Source: Treponema sp. (GTDB taxonomy: Bacteria; Spirochaetota; Spirochaetia; Treponematales; Breznakiellaceae). Taken from it: a stretch of 22,698 nucleotides of DNA. The stretch is from NCBI GenBank assembly GCA_031266095.1, contig JAISBR010000013.1, positions 1-22,698 on the forward strand, given 5' to 3'. Both the position numbers and the translations under genes were made by a program. This document shows, one piece after another, positions 1-7,313 of this stretch. The notes under the pieces were generated by a model. It was not told where the DNA came from, searched no databases, and saw only the letters and a list, made by a program, of their open reading frames with translations. Position 1 is the stretch's first letter. Each line of letters starts with the position of its first letter.

Positions 1-62
1 CCGGCGCCCCCCCCCCCCCCCCGGCCGCGCCCCCCCCCCCCCCCCCCCCCCCCCCGGGGGGG
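1..62. repeat. Poly-C tracts at the window edge
   Basis: Sixteen Cs (7-22), a short GC-rich break, twenty-six Cs (30-55), then seven Gs (56-62). A long C run meeting a G run could be real low-complexity DNA or a consensus error near a sequencing gap. Nothing codes here. Confidence 0.8.
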
Positions 63-165
63 TGTGAAATATACACGATGGCCGGTCATAATTGCACTCC
101 TTAAAAAGTCGTAATGATCACATTATAGCGTTCTTTTCCGAAAATTTCAACTTTATTCGTGGCGA

Positions 166-213
166 GGGTTTAATACCCCGCGGCTCTGCCGCGGTCATAA
201 AGGTATTAAACCC
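166..213. repeat. Nested inverted repeat, TTTAATACC type
   Basis: Outer arms GGGTTTAATACC (166-177) and GGTATTAAACCC (202-213) are perfect 12-bp complements. They enclose CCGCGGC-TCT-GCCGCGG (178-194), a second perfect hairpin with a three-base loop. The outer arms share a core with the 15-bp arms at 10826-10922, so this is a recurring element. Confidence 0.85.
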
Positions 214-240
214 GAGACCAATACTTTATGAGAACAACAT

Positions 241-278
241 ACCGCGCCGGACCGGAGGTCCGAGCTCTGCCGCGCGGT
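241..278. repeat. Inverted repeat with inner GGA triloop hairpin
   Basis: ACCGCGC (241-247) pairs with GCGCGGT (272-278). Inside is CGGACC-GGA-GGTCCG (248-262), a perfect 6-bp stem with a three-base loop. Confidence 0.75.
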
Positions 279-283
279 TGTTG

Positions 284-304
284 ATTACGCATATACCGCG
301 TAAT
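284..304. repeat. Short inverted repeat
   Basis: ATTACGC (284-290) and GCGTAAT (298-304) are perfect complements around a 7-base spacer. It directly follows the 241-278 element. Confidence 0.6.
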
Positions 305-482
305 TTCCTCATATATAGCTCATTCGGGGCACCCGCCGTCCGCGCGGAGCGTCCGCCGCTGCCGGTGCGCGCCCGTTTTGCCCCGATATTGTTCCCCGGC
401 CCGCGCGGCAACGCCCGCCCTTCCCGGGGCCGCCCTCTGAGCCGCCCGGCTCTACTTAGACATCCAGCTTAGGTGTGTCTTT

Positions 483-831
483 GCACATAGTCTATGTGTG
501 GCTTGCACATAGTCTATGTGTGGCTTGCACATAGTCTATGTGTGGCTTGCACATAGTCTATGTGTGGCTTGCACATAGTCTATGTGTGGCTTGCACATAG
601 CTTATGTGTGGCTTGCACATAGCCTATGTGTGGCTTGCACATAGTCTATGTGTGGCTTGCACATAGTCTATGTGTGGCTTGCACATAGTCTATGTGTGGC
701 TTGCACATAGCCTATGTGTGACCTGCATATAGCTTATGTGTGATCTGCACATAGCTTATGTGTGATTCTGCACATAGCCTATGTGTGATTCTGCACATAG
801 CTTATGTGTGTTCATACACATAGCTTATGTG
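483..831. repeat. 16-copy 22-bp tandem array of palindromes
   Basis: Each unit holds a 15-bp palindrome CACATAG-T-CTATGTG and a 7-base linker TGGCTTG. Units begin at 483, 505, 527, 549, 571, 593, 615, 637, 659, 681, 703, 725 and 747 with exact 22-bp spacing, then at 770, 793 and 816 with 23-bp spacing. Copies 1-11 are nearly identical, while 12-16 drift in the linker. The centre varies as TC, CC or CT, and each keeps the arms paired, the CT form through one G·T pair. It is not a CRISPR array because the linkers are also repeated. Function is unknown; protein-binding sites, an iteron-like locus or a structured transcript are possible. Confidence 0.9.
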
Positions 832-860
832 CGCCTCAACACGCAGGCTATAGGGCGAGT

Positions 861-990
861 GGGGTCCAGGCTACACCCTGATGGGGTCCAGACTACACCC
901 CGGCGGGGTCCAGGCTACACCCCGACGGGGTCTAAGCTACACCCCGATGGGGTCCAGGCTACACCCTGATGGGGTCCAGGCTACCCCGTC
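861..990. repeat. Second 22-bp tandem array, 6 copies
   Basis: Units start at 861, 883, 905, 927, 949 and 971, with exact 22-bp period. The core GGGGTCCAGGCTACACCC is followed by a C or T and a variable three-base end. GGGGT and ACCCC at the two ends of each unit are complementary. The sequence is unrelated to the 483-831 array but has the same period, and it ends 24 bases before the predicted pcm promoter. Open frames through it are repeat artefacts. Confidence 0.88.
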
Positions 991-1013
991 CTTCAGGGTT
1001 AAACCGCGTTTCA

Positions 1014-1042
1014 TTGACATACCAGAGGCAAAGGGTTACCAT
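1014..1042 (+). promoter_or_regulatory. Predicted promoter of pcm
   Basis: TTGACA (1014-1019), a 17-base spacer and TACCAT (1037-1042). The -35 box is a perfect match and the -10 box matches 4 of 6. Only nine bases separate the -10 box from the chosen ATG at 1052, so the transcript would start at or next to the start codon. Confidence 0.5.
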
Positions 1043-1051
1043 ACCATTTGT

Positions 1052-2044
1052 ATGGCGGCTTTGTACTATCGGACGGTGTCTGTCGGAGTGGTGCTTACCC
1101 TGGCCGGCGGCATTGGAGCAGGTTTTATACTCGGCGTCTTCCTGCCTCTCCTGGTTTCGGCTAAGTCCGAGAGTGTAGTGAGCTATGGGGAAGTCAAATC
1201 CGCAGTGGAGATGAGCGGGTATGGTCCGGTTTACGAAAGCCTGACGGAAAAGAGAAAATACAATGGGCCCCACTTTGCCTGGTCTATGCCCGTTGACAAT
1301 AAAGAAGACTGGCTTTCCTGGATGCGCAGCAATGGCCGCAGCGATACTCCGGCTTTTATGGAGGAACGCTGGATGTTGGCCAACTTTTTCGTAGAGACCG
1401 CGGAACTCAAACGCAGGGAAGATGTACGGGCCTTCCTCCTCACTCCACGGGAGCATTTTGTCCGCGCCCAGAATCGGGGTTCCGAATACGCCGACACCTG
1501 GCTCCCCATCGGCTACGGCGCAACCATCACCGATCCTGATGTGGTAGCTATGATGACCACCACCCTGGCTGTCAAGCCCGGTGAAAAAGTGCTGGAAATA
1601 GGTACCGGCTCGGGCTACCAGTCCGCCATCCTCTCCTTCCTCACTACCGAAGTGTACACCATTGAGATCATCAAGCCCCTCTTTGCCGAGACCGATCAAC
1701 TCTACCGGGACCTGGAAGAGCTCTTCCCCTCTTACAGCGCCATTAACCGGAAGCTGGGGGACGGCTACTACGGCTGGGAGGAATACGCCCCCTTTGACAA
1801 GATCATCGTCACTTGCGCCATTGATCACATTCCTCCGCCCCTGCTCAAGCAGCTCACGCCCAACGGTATCATGGTCCTCCCCCTCGGCCCGCCCGGAAGG
1901 CAGTACATCATGGAAGTGAAGAAAGAGACTGCTGAGGACGGCGCCGTCACCCTAAGCCGCCGGGACGTGTACAACGGTCTGCGGGTCGGGTTTATCCCTT
2001 TTCGAAACGAGTTGGGCGGTTCCTACAGCGCTTCCCAACCGTAG
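1052..2044 (+). CDS. pcm: Membrane-anchored protein-L-isoaspartate O-methyltransferase
   Basis: Methylates isoaspartyl residues in damaged proteins using S-adenosylmethionine. The 330-residue product has a hydrophobic N-terminal segment (about 7-35), an unassigned stretch to about 130, then a PCMT domain: LPIGYGATIT at 151-160, SAM-binding motif I VLEIGTGSGYQSA at 180-192, and PPPLLKQL with GIMVLPLG near 261-279. Classical PCMT enzymes are about 210 residues and soluble, so the extra 130 N-terminal residues and the anchor are unusual. The frame stays open back to 881, but that part only translates the 22-bp repeats, so I start at 1052. No clear ribosome-binding site is seen. The family is clear; true PCMT activity rather than a related methyltransferase is likely but inferred. 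Confidence 0.85.
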   Translation: MAALYYRTVSVGVVLTLAGGIGAGFILGVFLPLLVSAKSESVVSYGEVKSAVEMSGYGPVYESLTEKRKYNGPHFAWSMPVDNKEDWLSWMRSNGRSDTPAFMEERWMLANFFVETAELKRREDVRAFLLTPREHFVRAQNRGSEYADTWLPIGYGATITDPDVVAMMTTTLAVKPGEKVLEIGTGSGYQSAILSFLTTEVYTIEIIKPLFAETDQLYRDLEELFPSYSAINRKLGDGYYGWEEYAPFDKIIVTCAIDHIPPPLLKQLTPNGIMVLPLGPPGRQYIMEVKKETAEDGAVTLSRRDVYNGLRVGFIPFRNELGGSYSASQP

Positions 2045-2100
2045 GCCCGCCTGTACTTCCGTCAGCAATGCTCAGTTTACCTTCCGTCATCATTGATGGG

Positions 2101-2151
2101 ATTCTCCATAAGGGGAGAATAGTACTATAGACGTTTCACCGGAAATCCGGT
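2101..2151. repeat. Two hairpins downstream of pcm
   Basis: ATTCTCC (2101-2107) pairs with GGAGAAT (2114-2120), and ACCGG (2138-2142) pairs with CCGGT (2147-2151). No T-run follows either, so they are poor intrinsic terminators, but they lie in the 199-base gap after pcm. Confidence 0.5.
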
Positions 2152-2170
2152 AATAATATAGAAAGATGAA

Positions 2171-2201
2171 GCTGTTCCAAAAACTGAAGTTTTGGAACAG
2201 C
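2171..2201. repeat. Dispersed hairpin element, copy A
   Basis: Arms GCTGTTCCAAAA (2171-2182) and TTTTGGAACAGC (2190-2201) flank a 7-base loop ACTGAAG. The whole element with short flanks (38 bases) recurs identically and in the same orientation at 22152-22182. Confidence 0.85.
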
Positions 2202-2243
2202 CTCAGATAGTTCTGCCTTATATGTAAAAATAGGAGATTCATA

Positions 2244-2639
2244 ATGAACAGTATCGTGTATTTTGAAATTCAGTCGTCTTGTTTGGAACGGGAAGCAAAT
2301 TTTTACCGGAATGTTTTTGGCTGGAATATCACGAAAGACGAGGCTGTGTCTATTCCGTATTATCGAATAGAGACGGATGGTATTCGGGGCGCGTTGATGG
2401 AACGGCCCGCGGCGGTAGTACCAATGAGTGGAACAAATGCCTTTACCTGTTCAATAGAGGTCGCTCATTTTGATGAAACAGCCGGGATAATTTTAGCAAA
2501 CGGCGGGAAGATCGCTCTTCCAAAATTTGCGATACCGGGCAAATGCTGGGAGGGTTATTTTTTAGACCCGGACCAAAATGTATTCGGAATATTTGAAGTT
2601 ATCACTTGCTGTTCTCCCGCTCCAGAGAAGCAAAAATAA
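2244..2639 (+). CDS. VOC (glyoxalase/bleomycin-resistance fold) family protein
   Basis: A 131-residue single-domain protein of the vicinal-oxygen-chelate superfamily. The N-terminal half begins with a strand, IVYFEIQSS, and the helix segment ANFYRNVFGWNI typical of these proteins. The C-terminal half ends with GYFLDPDQNVFGIFEV, the usual DP-x-GN-x-F/GIxE-like closing motif. Members bind metals or small ligands as dioxygenases, isomerases or resistance proteins, and substrate cannot be told from sequence. The start has a good site, AGGAG, eight bases before ATG. The last 38 bases overlap the tail of the convergent GH105 gene. Confidence 0.85.
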   Translation: MNSIVYFEIQSSCLEREANFYRNVFGWNITKDEAVSIPYYRIETDGIRGALMERPAAVVPMSGTNAFTCSIEVAHFDETAGIILANGGKIALPKFAIPGKCWEGYFLDPDQNVFGIFEVITCCSPAPEKQK

Positions 2640-3717
2640 AAGAACCGACGCCTTTAAAATCGTCAATTGAGACAGGCTCGTTGACATAATATGCATAGGA
2701 ACCGTCCCGGTAGGGATTTCCCCCCAGGCCCGCGACTTTGCATATTCCCCGGAGATGGAGTTCCCCGTCAGCGTCTTCATCCAGCATACGTTCCGTAAGG
2801 CCGCGATAGCCCGACAGAGCCGCGTCCTGAACCAGGGGAACATCCATTTTAGGAACGGCCCCGAGACGTATCATCTTTAACAGGAAATACACAAACATGG
2901 AAGATACGGAGCTTTCCGGGTAATTTTTTTCGCATTGCCCCCGGTCCAGTATCTGATACCAGAGGCCGCTTTTTTTATCCTGGTATTTGAGGATCGCCGC
3001 CGTCAAACGGCTTGCGATAGCCGTAAGAATTGCCGCCTTTTCCTGGCTGCCGCTGGGAATAAAGTCCAGGGTATCCGCAAGGGCCATGCAGTACCAGCCC
3101 ATGGCCCGGCCCCAGAAGTGGGGGGAGCAGCCGGTGTCGGGGTTGGCCCACAACTGCCGGCGGGATTCATCCCAGGCGTGGTACAAAAGCCCGGTCTTTT
3201 CATCCCGGGCCTTTGATTCCATAAGTACGAACTGGTGGATTACATCATCCAGATCTTCGACGCTGCCGAATTCGAGCGCGTACCGGGCGTAAAAAGGACC
3301 CTGCATATAAAGGCCGTCCAGCCACATCTGGAAGGGGTATATCTTTTTATGCCAGAATCCCTTTGTTTTTGTCCGGGGCTGATTACGGAGCTGACCGCGA
3401 AGCAGTTTGATAGCCGCGCGGTATTTTTTTTCGCCGTATTTTTTATAAAGGTCGAATAGGCCTTTTCCCGGATTAATCAAATCGAGGTTATATTCGTCCT
3501 CCCGGTAACCGGCAATATCGCCGGTATCGAAAACCCTGGTGTCGTACATGGTTTTAACCCAGCGGCAATAATCGGTATTGCCGGTTTGTTCGCCGAGGGA
3601 AAAAATACTTTGCAGAACAAGGCCGTGTTCATAATGCCATACCGTCTGATCCGGGGTATACCGGTTCATAACCGATAAAGCCATCCGTTCTGAAAGGGGC
3701 CTTGTCCTGTCAACCAT
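2602..3717 (-). CDS. GH105 unsaturated glucuronyl/galacturonyl hydrolase (YteR-like)
   Basis: Removes the unsaturated uronic acid that polysaccharide lyases leave at the end of oligosaccharides, such as rhamnogalacturonan fragments. The 371-residue length fits GH88/GH105 enzymes, which are alpha/alpha barrels. Visible landmarks are MWLDGLYM (131-138), with Asp134 the likely catalytic acid by family analogy, HFWGRAMGWY (200-209) and the substrate-side segment NYPESSVSSMF (265-275). No signal peptide, so it probably acts in the cytoplasm on imported fragments. It is the last gene of the transport operon, 13 bases after the solute-binding protein stop. Which uronide it acts on is inference from context. 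Confidence 0.88.
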   Translation of the reverse strand: MVDRTRPLSERMALSVMNRYTPDQTVWHYEHGLVLQSIFSLGEQTGNTDYCRWVKTMYDTRVFDTGDIAGYREDEYNLDLINPGKGLFDLYKKYGEKKYRAAIKLLRGQLRNQPRTKTKGFWHKKIYPFQMWLDGLYMQGPFYARYALEFGSVEDLDDVIHQFVLMESKARDEKTGLLYHAWDESRRQLWANPDTGCSPHFWGRAMGWYCMALADTLDFIPSGSQEKAAILTAIASRLTAAILKYQDKKSGLWYQILDRGQCEKNYPESSVSSMFVYFLLKMIRLGAVPKMDVPLVQDAALSGYRGLTERMLDEDADGELHLRGICKVAGLGGNPYRDGSYAYYVNEPVSIDDFKGVGSFIFASLERENSK

Positions 3718-3730
3718 CGAATTTTCTCCG

Positions 3731-5308
3731 TTATTTTATATAGCCGTTAGCTTCGGCGGCGGCGATTCCGGCCTTTTCCCAGTCGGCGCCGCCAAGCCGG
3801 TCAAATTCCGCCACCCAGGTGTTCCAGTTGGCCTGGTTCAGTGTCCGCTGGCCGGTGAGGAATTCAACAACTCCCTGCTCATAAAAACGCTTGAGGTCCG
3901 CGCTGGGAGGAGGCAGGGCATCGGAGCCTATATTCGGTGTCCAGACCCGCTTCTCCATATCAAAGAGGGTTGTCAGGGCGCTCATGGTTTTTCCCGAGGT
4001 AGGGGCCTTATAGGTGGGATACCGGGCCAGGAGTTCCACTTCACTGTTGTAATATACCATGTTCCTCAGCTGGGTATAGGGCTGCATTTCCGGTTTGGTA
4101 AATCCCTTTGACTCGTCGGAGAGGCCTGTTACCGTGGGAGCGCCGTCCGAGCCGACCAGGTAGTTGACGCCCCGCTCACCCCAGCCCAGGAGGTAATAGC
4201 CCTCATCCGAGGACATCCACTCCAGCAGCTTGGCGATAGCCGGCCCTTTTCCCGCCTGTACGGCCTTGGTTGAAACCGCGTAGATCCGGTAGGCCTGGGT
4301 ATACACACCCACGGACTGCTGGCCGCTGGGCCCCTTGGGGGGATCGATGACGATCCAGTCGCCGGCGGGGAAGTTTTTGTCGAAAGGAGCGTAATTCGAT
4401 TCCGCCGCGTAGGCGGCGTTTTGTTCCCGCATGACTCCGAAACGGCCCTGCTTCCAGGCGGCCCGGAAATCGTCCTTACTGTAACTGGTCCAATTGGGAT
4501 CGATGACTCTCTCGTCCACCATCCGTTTCACAAAACTTAAGGCGTTAAAATATGCGGGTTTCCGCACATTAAGGCCCGCACCGGCCCTGGTCAGATTCCA
4601 GGTTCCCGCCACGCCAAAAGCGCCGAAAATGGGATCAAAACGCCGGCCCAAGCCTTCCTCAAAATTGTTGATCTCAATGAACGCGCCGTAACCGTAGGTA
4701 TCCGCCCGGCCGTTACCGTCGGGGTCCTGAGTGGTGAAGGCCCGCATCACGTTAAGGAGTTCTTCTGTTGTGGCGGGGATAGAGAGCCCGAGCTTGTCAA
4801 GCCAGTCCTTGCGGATCAGGAGACCTTCGTTTTTCGCGATGGCCCCGGGGGACGCAAGGCCGTAGGATCTTCCGTTGATGGTGGTGAACCCCCGGCTGTC
4901 CGCATCGTACTGTATCCTGGTCCGGTTGGGCATCTGGGCGTAAAGATCATCCACCGGGGCGATAACGCCAACCCTGGTGATGTTCAGCCAGGGATCCCGG
5001 CGGACCATGAACAGATCCGGCAGACTATTGGCCGCGGCGGCGGCGTTTATTTTTACATCCTGATCGGATTCGTTGGACGGCAGGGCGCTTAACACCAGAT
5101 TGATATTGAGCTTGTCTCTGATGAGCTGCAGCACCTTCCAGTCCGCGGGGGGCGGCCCCGCTTCGGTTACCGCCGCGCCGTACCAGAGTTCAATAGTTAC
5201 CGGTCCGGCCGCGCCTTCGCTTCTTTGAGCCTGAGGTCCGGCGAAAACCGGAAGCGTCAGAATTAAAGCCGTCAAAAACAGAGCGACAATTTTCATTTTT
5301 CCCTTCAT
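3731..5308 (-). CDS. Extracellular sugar-binding protein of the carbohydrate ABC importer
   Basis: A 525-residue family 1 (YtcQ/LipO-like) solute-binding protein that captures oligosaccharide in the periplasm and delivers it to the two permeases. An N-terminal signal peptide is visible: basic MKGKMK, a hydrophobic core, then VFAGPQAQ near residues 21-28. There is no lipobox cysteine, unlike Bacillus relatives, so the mature protein is probably soluble in the periplasm. GGAGGAG lies upstream of the ATG with good spacing. The segment DPDGNGRADTYGYG (about 195-208) is typical of this large-binding-protein group. It sits between the ytcP-like permease and the GH105 gene; no ATPase is encoded here, so a shared MsmX-like ATPase elsewhere is expected. 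Confidence 0.9.
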   Translation of the reverse strand: MKGKMKIVALFLTALILTLPVFAGPQAQRSEGAAGPVTIELWYGAAVTEAGPPPADWKVLQLIRDKLNINLVLSALPSNESDQDVKINAAAAANSLPDLFMVRRDPWLNITRVGVIAPVDDLYAQMPNRTRIQYDADSRGFTTINGRSYGLASPGAIAKNEGLLIRKDWLDKLGLSIPATTEELLNVMRAFTTQDPDGNGRADTYGYGAFIEINNFEEGLGRRFDPIFGAFGVAGTWNLTRAGAGLNVRKPAYFNALSFVKRMVDERVIDPNWTSYSKDDFRAAWKQGRFGVMREQNAAYAAESNYAPFDKNFPAGDWIVIDPPKGPSGQQSVGVYTQAYRIYAVSTKAVQAGKGPAIAKLLEWMSSDEGYYLLGWGERGVNYLVGSDGAPTVTGLSDESKGFTKPEMQPYTQLRNMVYYNSEVELLARYPTYKAPTSGKTMSALTTLFDMEKRVWTPNIGSDALPPPSADLKRFYEQGVVEFLTGQRTLNQANWNTWVAEFDRLGGADWEKAGIAAAEANGYIK

Positions 5309-5416
5309 AAAATCTCCTCCTCAAAATATTTTCACGGATAAAAACCCGTTTGTTCCCTCAAAACTTACCCGTTCATCCTTTCCGGAAGGATTCCCGAAGA
5401 ACCCTTAGTTCATTTG

Positions 5417-6319
5417 TCATCCTTTCACTCCTCCCAGAAGGGTTCCTTTCGTAAAATATTTTTGAATAAAGGGATAGGCGGCGATCATGGGGATAGCGGC
5501 CATAAATACGCTGGCGGCTTTTATTGCCTGGATGGGTGCCTCCCCAAAAGCGCTGACTTCCACAAATTCATTCATCCCGCTGGCCATGAGGATATTCCGC
5601 AGCAGGATGGGCAGGGGCTGCAGGGCGTTGTTATTGATGTACAACATGGCGTTGAAAAAATCGTTCCAGAATGAAACCCCGTAGTAAAGCCCGATGGTCA
5701 TAATAATCGGCTTGGACAGGGGAAGGATGATCCGCAACAGCACATACCATTCGGCCGCGCCGTCTATGCGGGCGGATTCTTTTAACTCATCGGGAATCCC
5801 CTCGAAAAACCCCCGCATGATCAGACAGTTATAGGTACCAATGGCTCCAGGCAGAAATATGGCCGACAGATGGTTGGTAAGGCCGAGCCGGGTTATTACC
5901 AGGTACGTGGGAATAAGACCCACGTTAAAAAGATAGGGGAGCAATACCAGTATATTAAAAAATTTCCGCCCCGGCAGGGTTTTTACCGATAACACATAGG
6001 CCAGGGGGATGGTGAGGAACAGGGCGCTGGAAACCCCGAAAACAAAAATCTTGACGCTGTTAAGGAAGGCGTTGAGGAACCCGTTATTCCCCAGCAGTGA
6101 CCGGTACGCCGCGGTTGACCATTTCCAGGGGGGAAGAAACATCCCCTCAAGGTTGGTGCCGATAAAGGTATTGGATCTGAAAGAAAGGGTGATAGTACTC
6201 CACATGGGAATAGCCACAATAATCAACACCAGTATCAAGAGGATATCAATAAAGACATAAAACACCCGATCTTCCAGTGTTAGCCTGACAACGGTTCCTT
6301 TTACCCGTTTTGTTTTCAT
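5417..6319 (-). CDS. Carbohydrate ABC transporter permease, YtcP type
   Basis: A 300-residue inner-membrane permease of the MalG/YtcP branch. About six hydrophobic segments are visible, beginning at residues 18-43. The EAA loop that docks the ATPase reads ESARIDGAAEWYVLLRI, starting near residue 181. The C-terminus ends KYFTKGTLLGGVKG, the usual YtcP-like tail. It starts nine bases after the LplB-like permease stops and is presumably cotranscribed. A GAGGA site lies close to the ATG. Confidence 0.93.
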   Translation of the reverse strand: MKTKRVKGTVVRLTLEDRVFYVFIDILLILVLIIVAIPMWSTITLSFRSNTFIGTNLEGMFLPPWKWSTAAYRSLLGNNGFLNAFLNSVKIFVFGVSSALFLTIPLAYVLSVKTLPGRKFFNILVLLPYLFNVGLIPTYLVITRLGLTNHLSAIFLPGAIGTYNCLIMRGFFEGIPDELKESARIDGAAEWYVLLRIILPLSKPIIMTIGLYYGVSFWNDFFNAMLYINNNALQPLPILLRNILMASGMNEFVEVSAFGEAPIQAIKAASVFMAAIPMIAAYPFIQKYFTKGTLLGGVKG

Positions 6320-6328
6320 TCCTCTATC

Positions 6329-7261
6329 CTAAAAGAGCGAAGAATCGCTGGCTTTCTTGACCATCCAGTTGGAGGTTAAAATCAGACCGAGGCCGATGAC
6401 GCCCTTGAAAATCCCCACCGCGGTGGCAAGGCCGAACTGGAATTCAAGCAGGCCCTGACGATACACCCAGGTATCGATAATATCCGCCACACTGTATACG
6501 GGAATCGAATACAGCATAAACATCTGGTTAAATCCCGCGTCCAGAATGGTTCCCAGCCGCAGCAACACCACCATAACAATCACCGGCCTGATGGACGGCA
6601 GGGTGATGTACCAGACCCGCTGGGGGGCGCTCACCCCTTCTACCAGGGCCGCCTCAAAAAGGGAAGGATCAATACCGATAAGGGCGGCGATAAAGATGAT
6701 CGCGCTCCAGCCCATTTCCTTCCAGGCGTCGGAAAATATCACCAGCCAGGGGAAGGTTTTGGTATCGGTCATAAAGGCGCGGGCCTCTCCGCCGAAGGCC
6801 TTGATAATATCGTTGATGATCCCGTCCCCGGGGGCGAGGAGGGCCAGGAGTATGCCGTACATGATAACCCAGGAAAGGAAGTGGGGAAGATACGCTAAGG
6901 TCTGGACCAATTTGGCAAGCCGGGGCCTGACACATTCATAGACCGCCACCGCCAGCAGTATTGCGGCGGGGACACTGACCAACAGCTTACCGAAACTGTA
7001 AAACAGGGTATTCCGTAATAGTTCAAAAAAATAAAAAGAGTTAAAAAACGTCTTGAAATGGGTAAACCCTATCCATTGGCTCCCCCAAACGCCGCTCAGG
7101 GGCATAAAATCCTTGAAGGCAATCTGCCCGTTCCAGATGGGAAAATATTTAAAGATAATATAATAGATCAGCGGGATAACAAGGAGAACATACACCGAGC
7201 GGTGCCGTTTGATTTCCCTGCCAAGGCGCTTTTTACCCGATCCCACAAGCGGCAATTTCAT
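6329..7261 (-). CDS. Carbohydrate ABC transporter permease, LplB/YteP type
   Basis: A 310-residue inner-membrane permease that partners the YtcP-like protein. Hydrophobic segments begin at about residue 23 (YVLLVIPLIYYIIF). The EAA loop is EAALVEGVSAPQRVWYITLP (203-222). The C-terminus NWMVKKASDSSLF is typical of LplB relatives. It lies 52 bases downstream of the regulator gene in the same orientation. The ribosome-binding site is weak. In Bacillus the matching genes (yteP, ytcP, ytcQ) import rhamnogalacturonan oligosaccharides, and the GH105 gene in this operon supports the same substrate class. Confidence 0.92.
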   Translation of the reverse strand: MKLPLVGSGKKRLGREIKRHRSVYVLLVIPLIYYIIFKYFPIWNGQIAFKDFMPLSGVWGSQWIGFTHFKTFFNSFYFFELLRNTLFYSFGKLLVSVPAAILLAVAVYECVRPRLAKLVQTLAYLPHFLSWVIMYGILLALLAPGDGIINDIIKAFGGEARAFMTDTKTFPWLVIFSDAWKEMGWSAIIFIAALIGIDPSLFEAALVEGVSAPQRVWYITLPSIRPVIVMVVLLRLGTILDAGFNQMFMLYSIPVYSVADIIDTWVYRQGLLEFQFGLATAVGIFKGVIGLGLILTSNWMVKKASDSSLF

Positions 7262-7313
7262 ACCAGTTTTATGATAAAAGGGAATTCCGGTAAAATGCTG
7301 GCTGGTTATTGGA

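Larger units (their letters stand above)
63..482. other. Non-coding GC-rich gap with palindromes
   Basis: No credible gene. The stretch holds three strong inverted repeats, listed separately at 166-213, 241-278 and 284-304. A 126-codon open frame covers 92-472, but it has no ribosome-binding site, reads straight through all the palindromes and has a Pro/Arg-rich composition typical of chance frames in GC-rich DNA. Confidence 0.6.

Noticed and set aside
92..472. 126-residue gene, plus strand
   Set aside because: No ribosome-binding site, runs through several perfect palindromes, and has no recognisable domain; a chance frame in GC-rich DNA.
483..831. CRISPR array
   Set aside because: The intervening 7-base linkers are themselves repeated, there are no unique spacers and no cas genes nearby.
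483..990. Plasmid iteron origin
   Set aside because: 22-bp repeats recall iterons, but there is no replication initiator gene, no AT-rich unwinding region, and the neighbours are chromosomal housekeeping genes.
881..1051. N-terminal extension of the methyltransferase
   Set aside because: Those 57 residues only translate the 22-bp repeat array and the promoter, and the natural membrane anchor begins at 1052.
959..1828. 289-residue gene on the minus strand
   Set aside because: Antisense shadow of the methyltransferase gene, whose family motifs are clear on the plus strand.
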